From NCBI RefSeq assembly GCF_050632395.1, contig NZ_CP192600.1, forward strand, positions 1,736,001 to 1,800,000: a stretch of 64,000 nucleotides of DNA. Reading direction: 5' to 3'. A program made the translations under genes and the position numbers. Source of the DNA: JAUYQR01 sp050632395. Its GTDB lineage: Bacteria; Pseudomonadota; Alphaproteobacteria; Rhodobacterales; Rhodobacteraceae. This document shows positions 63,766 through 64,000 of the stretch, piece after piece (positions within the stretch are counted from its first letter, which is position 1; each line of letters begins with the position of its first letter). Under the pieces are notes generated by a model, which was given only the letters and a program-made list of their open reading frames with translations, did not search any database and was not told where the DNA came from.

Positions 63766-64000
63766 TCAGGCGGCGCGGCGGGCCTGCATCGCGGCGGCGA
63801 AGCGTTCGAAGAGGTAATAGCTGTCTTGCGGGCCGGGCGACGCCTCGGGGTGGTATTGCACCGAGAAGATCGGCTTGCCGTCGACCGCGATGCCGCAGTT
63901 CGAGCCGTCGAAGAGCGAGACATGGGTTTCGGAAACGCCCTTTGGCAGGGTCTGGCTATCCACCGTGAAGCCGTGGTTCATCGAGGTGATCTCGACCTTT
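63766..64000 (-). CDS. carA: Carbamoyl-phosphate synthase small subunit, 3' end
   Basis: The last 77 codons of the gene; the rest lies beyond the right edge. The glutaminase domain end is clear: VEITSMNHGFTVD, then FSVQYHPEASPGPQDS, which has the catalytic His and Glu of class I amidotransferases, and the usual C-terminal helix YYLFERFAAAM. The product joins CarB to make carbamoyl phosphate for arginine and pyrimidines. About 15 bases separate its stop from the CtrA-type box. Confidence 0.93.
   Translation of the reverse strand, partial: KVEITSMNHGFTVDSQTLPKGVSETHVSLFDGSNCGIAVDGKPIFSVQYHPEASPGPQDSYYLFERFAAAMQARRAA

Overview
The window looks like a chromosomal segment from a high-GC alphaproteobacterium of the Rhodobacterales/Rhodobacteraceae. 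The basis is gene content and order: glyQ-small membrane protein-glyS-PPDK-like gene, ftsY-EamA-ispZ, lysC near ptsP, a SAM-II riboswitch before metZ, a CtrA-type TTAA-N7-TTAAC box, and paired Kdo transferases. Coding density is high. I found no tRNA, rRNA, CRISPR array, intact insertion sequence or prophage.

Left part (1-9.5 kb), cell envelope and decay. It opens with what looks like a decaying mla lipid-transport locus: a permease with an internal deletion and an ATPase cut off after Walker A. A minus-strand lipid-A/sugar-transfer cluster follows (ArnC-like GT2, LAB_N protein, ArnT-like GT39) with a probable PAP2 phosphatase relic inside it. Next come an MFS carrier, 5-formyl-THF cyclo-ligase, a translationally coupled 38-codon ORF and two adjacent, diverged Kdo transferase genes.

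9.6-18.7 kb, DNA repair and oxidative stress: ku, ligD and a convergent second ku (NHEJ), two very small proteins, katG divergent from an OxyR-type regulator, and agmatinase.

18.7-32.9 kb: an aldose dehydrogenase plus an arabinonate-dehydratase-type IlvD/Edd enzyme, flavin reductase, acetyltransferase, EcsC-family protein, aspartokinase, a stand-alone receiver-like protein, PtsP (nitrogen PTS enzyme I), purD, xseA, two tandem paralogous secreted proteins and an AlkB-like membrane oxygenase.

33-43 kb: ftsY-eamA-ispZ, a membrane protein, SAM-II riboswitch plus metZ, folE2, trkH and a serine-protease-like protein that has lost its catalytic triad.

42.4-53 kb: glyQ, a small anchored protein, glyS (with a low-GC internal insertion), a PPDK homologue with a degenerate ATP-binding half, a SleB-type hydrolase, folB fused to an unknown domain, folP and glmM.

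53-64 kb: a DUF3300/DUF2950 pair, ilvC divergent from two overlapping Lrp/AsnC regulators, a class V aminotransferase, UbiH-type hydroxylase, HAD nucleotidase, GntR/FCD regulator, a GspE-N(MshEN)-GT2 fusion behind a CtrA-type box, and the 3' end of carA. A composite palindromic repeat occurs twice, each time exactly between convergent genes. Overall this is core chromosome with local decay and several lineage-specific proteins. I see no defence island; the most unusual items are the pseudo-protease, the PPDK-like protein, the tandem secreted pair, the coupled small ORFs and the MshEN-GT2 fusion.
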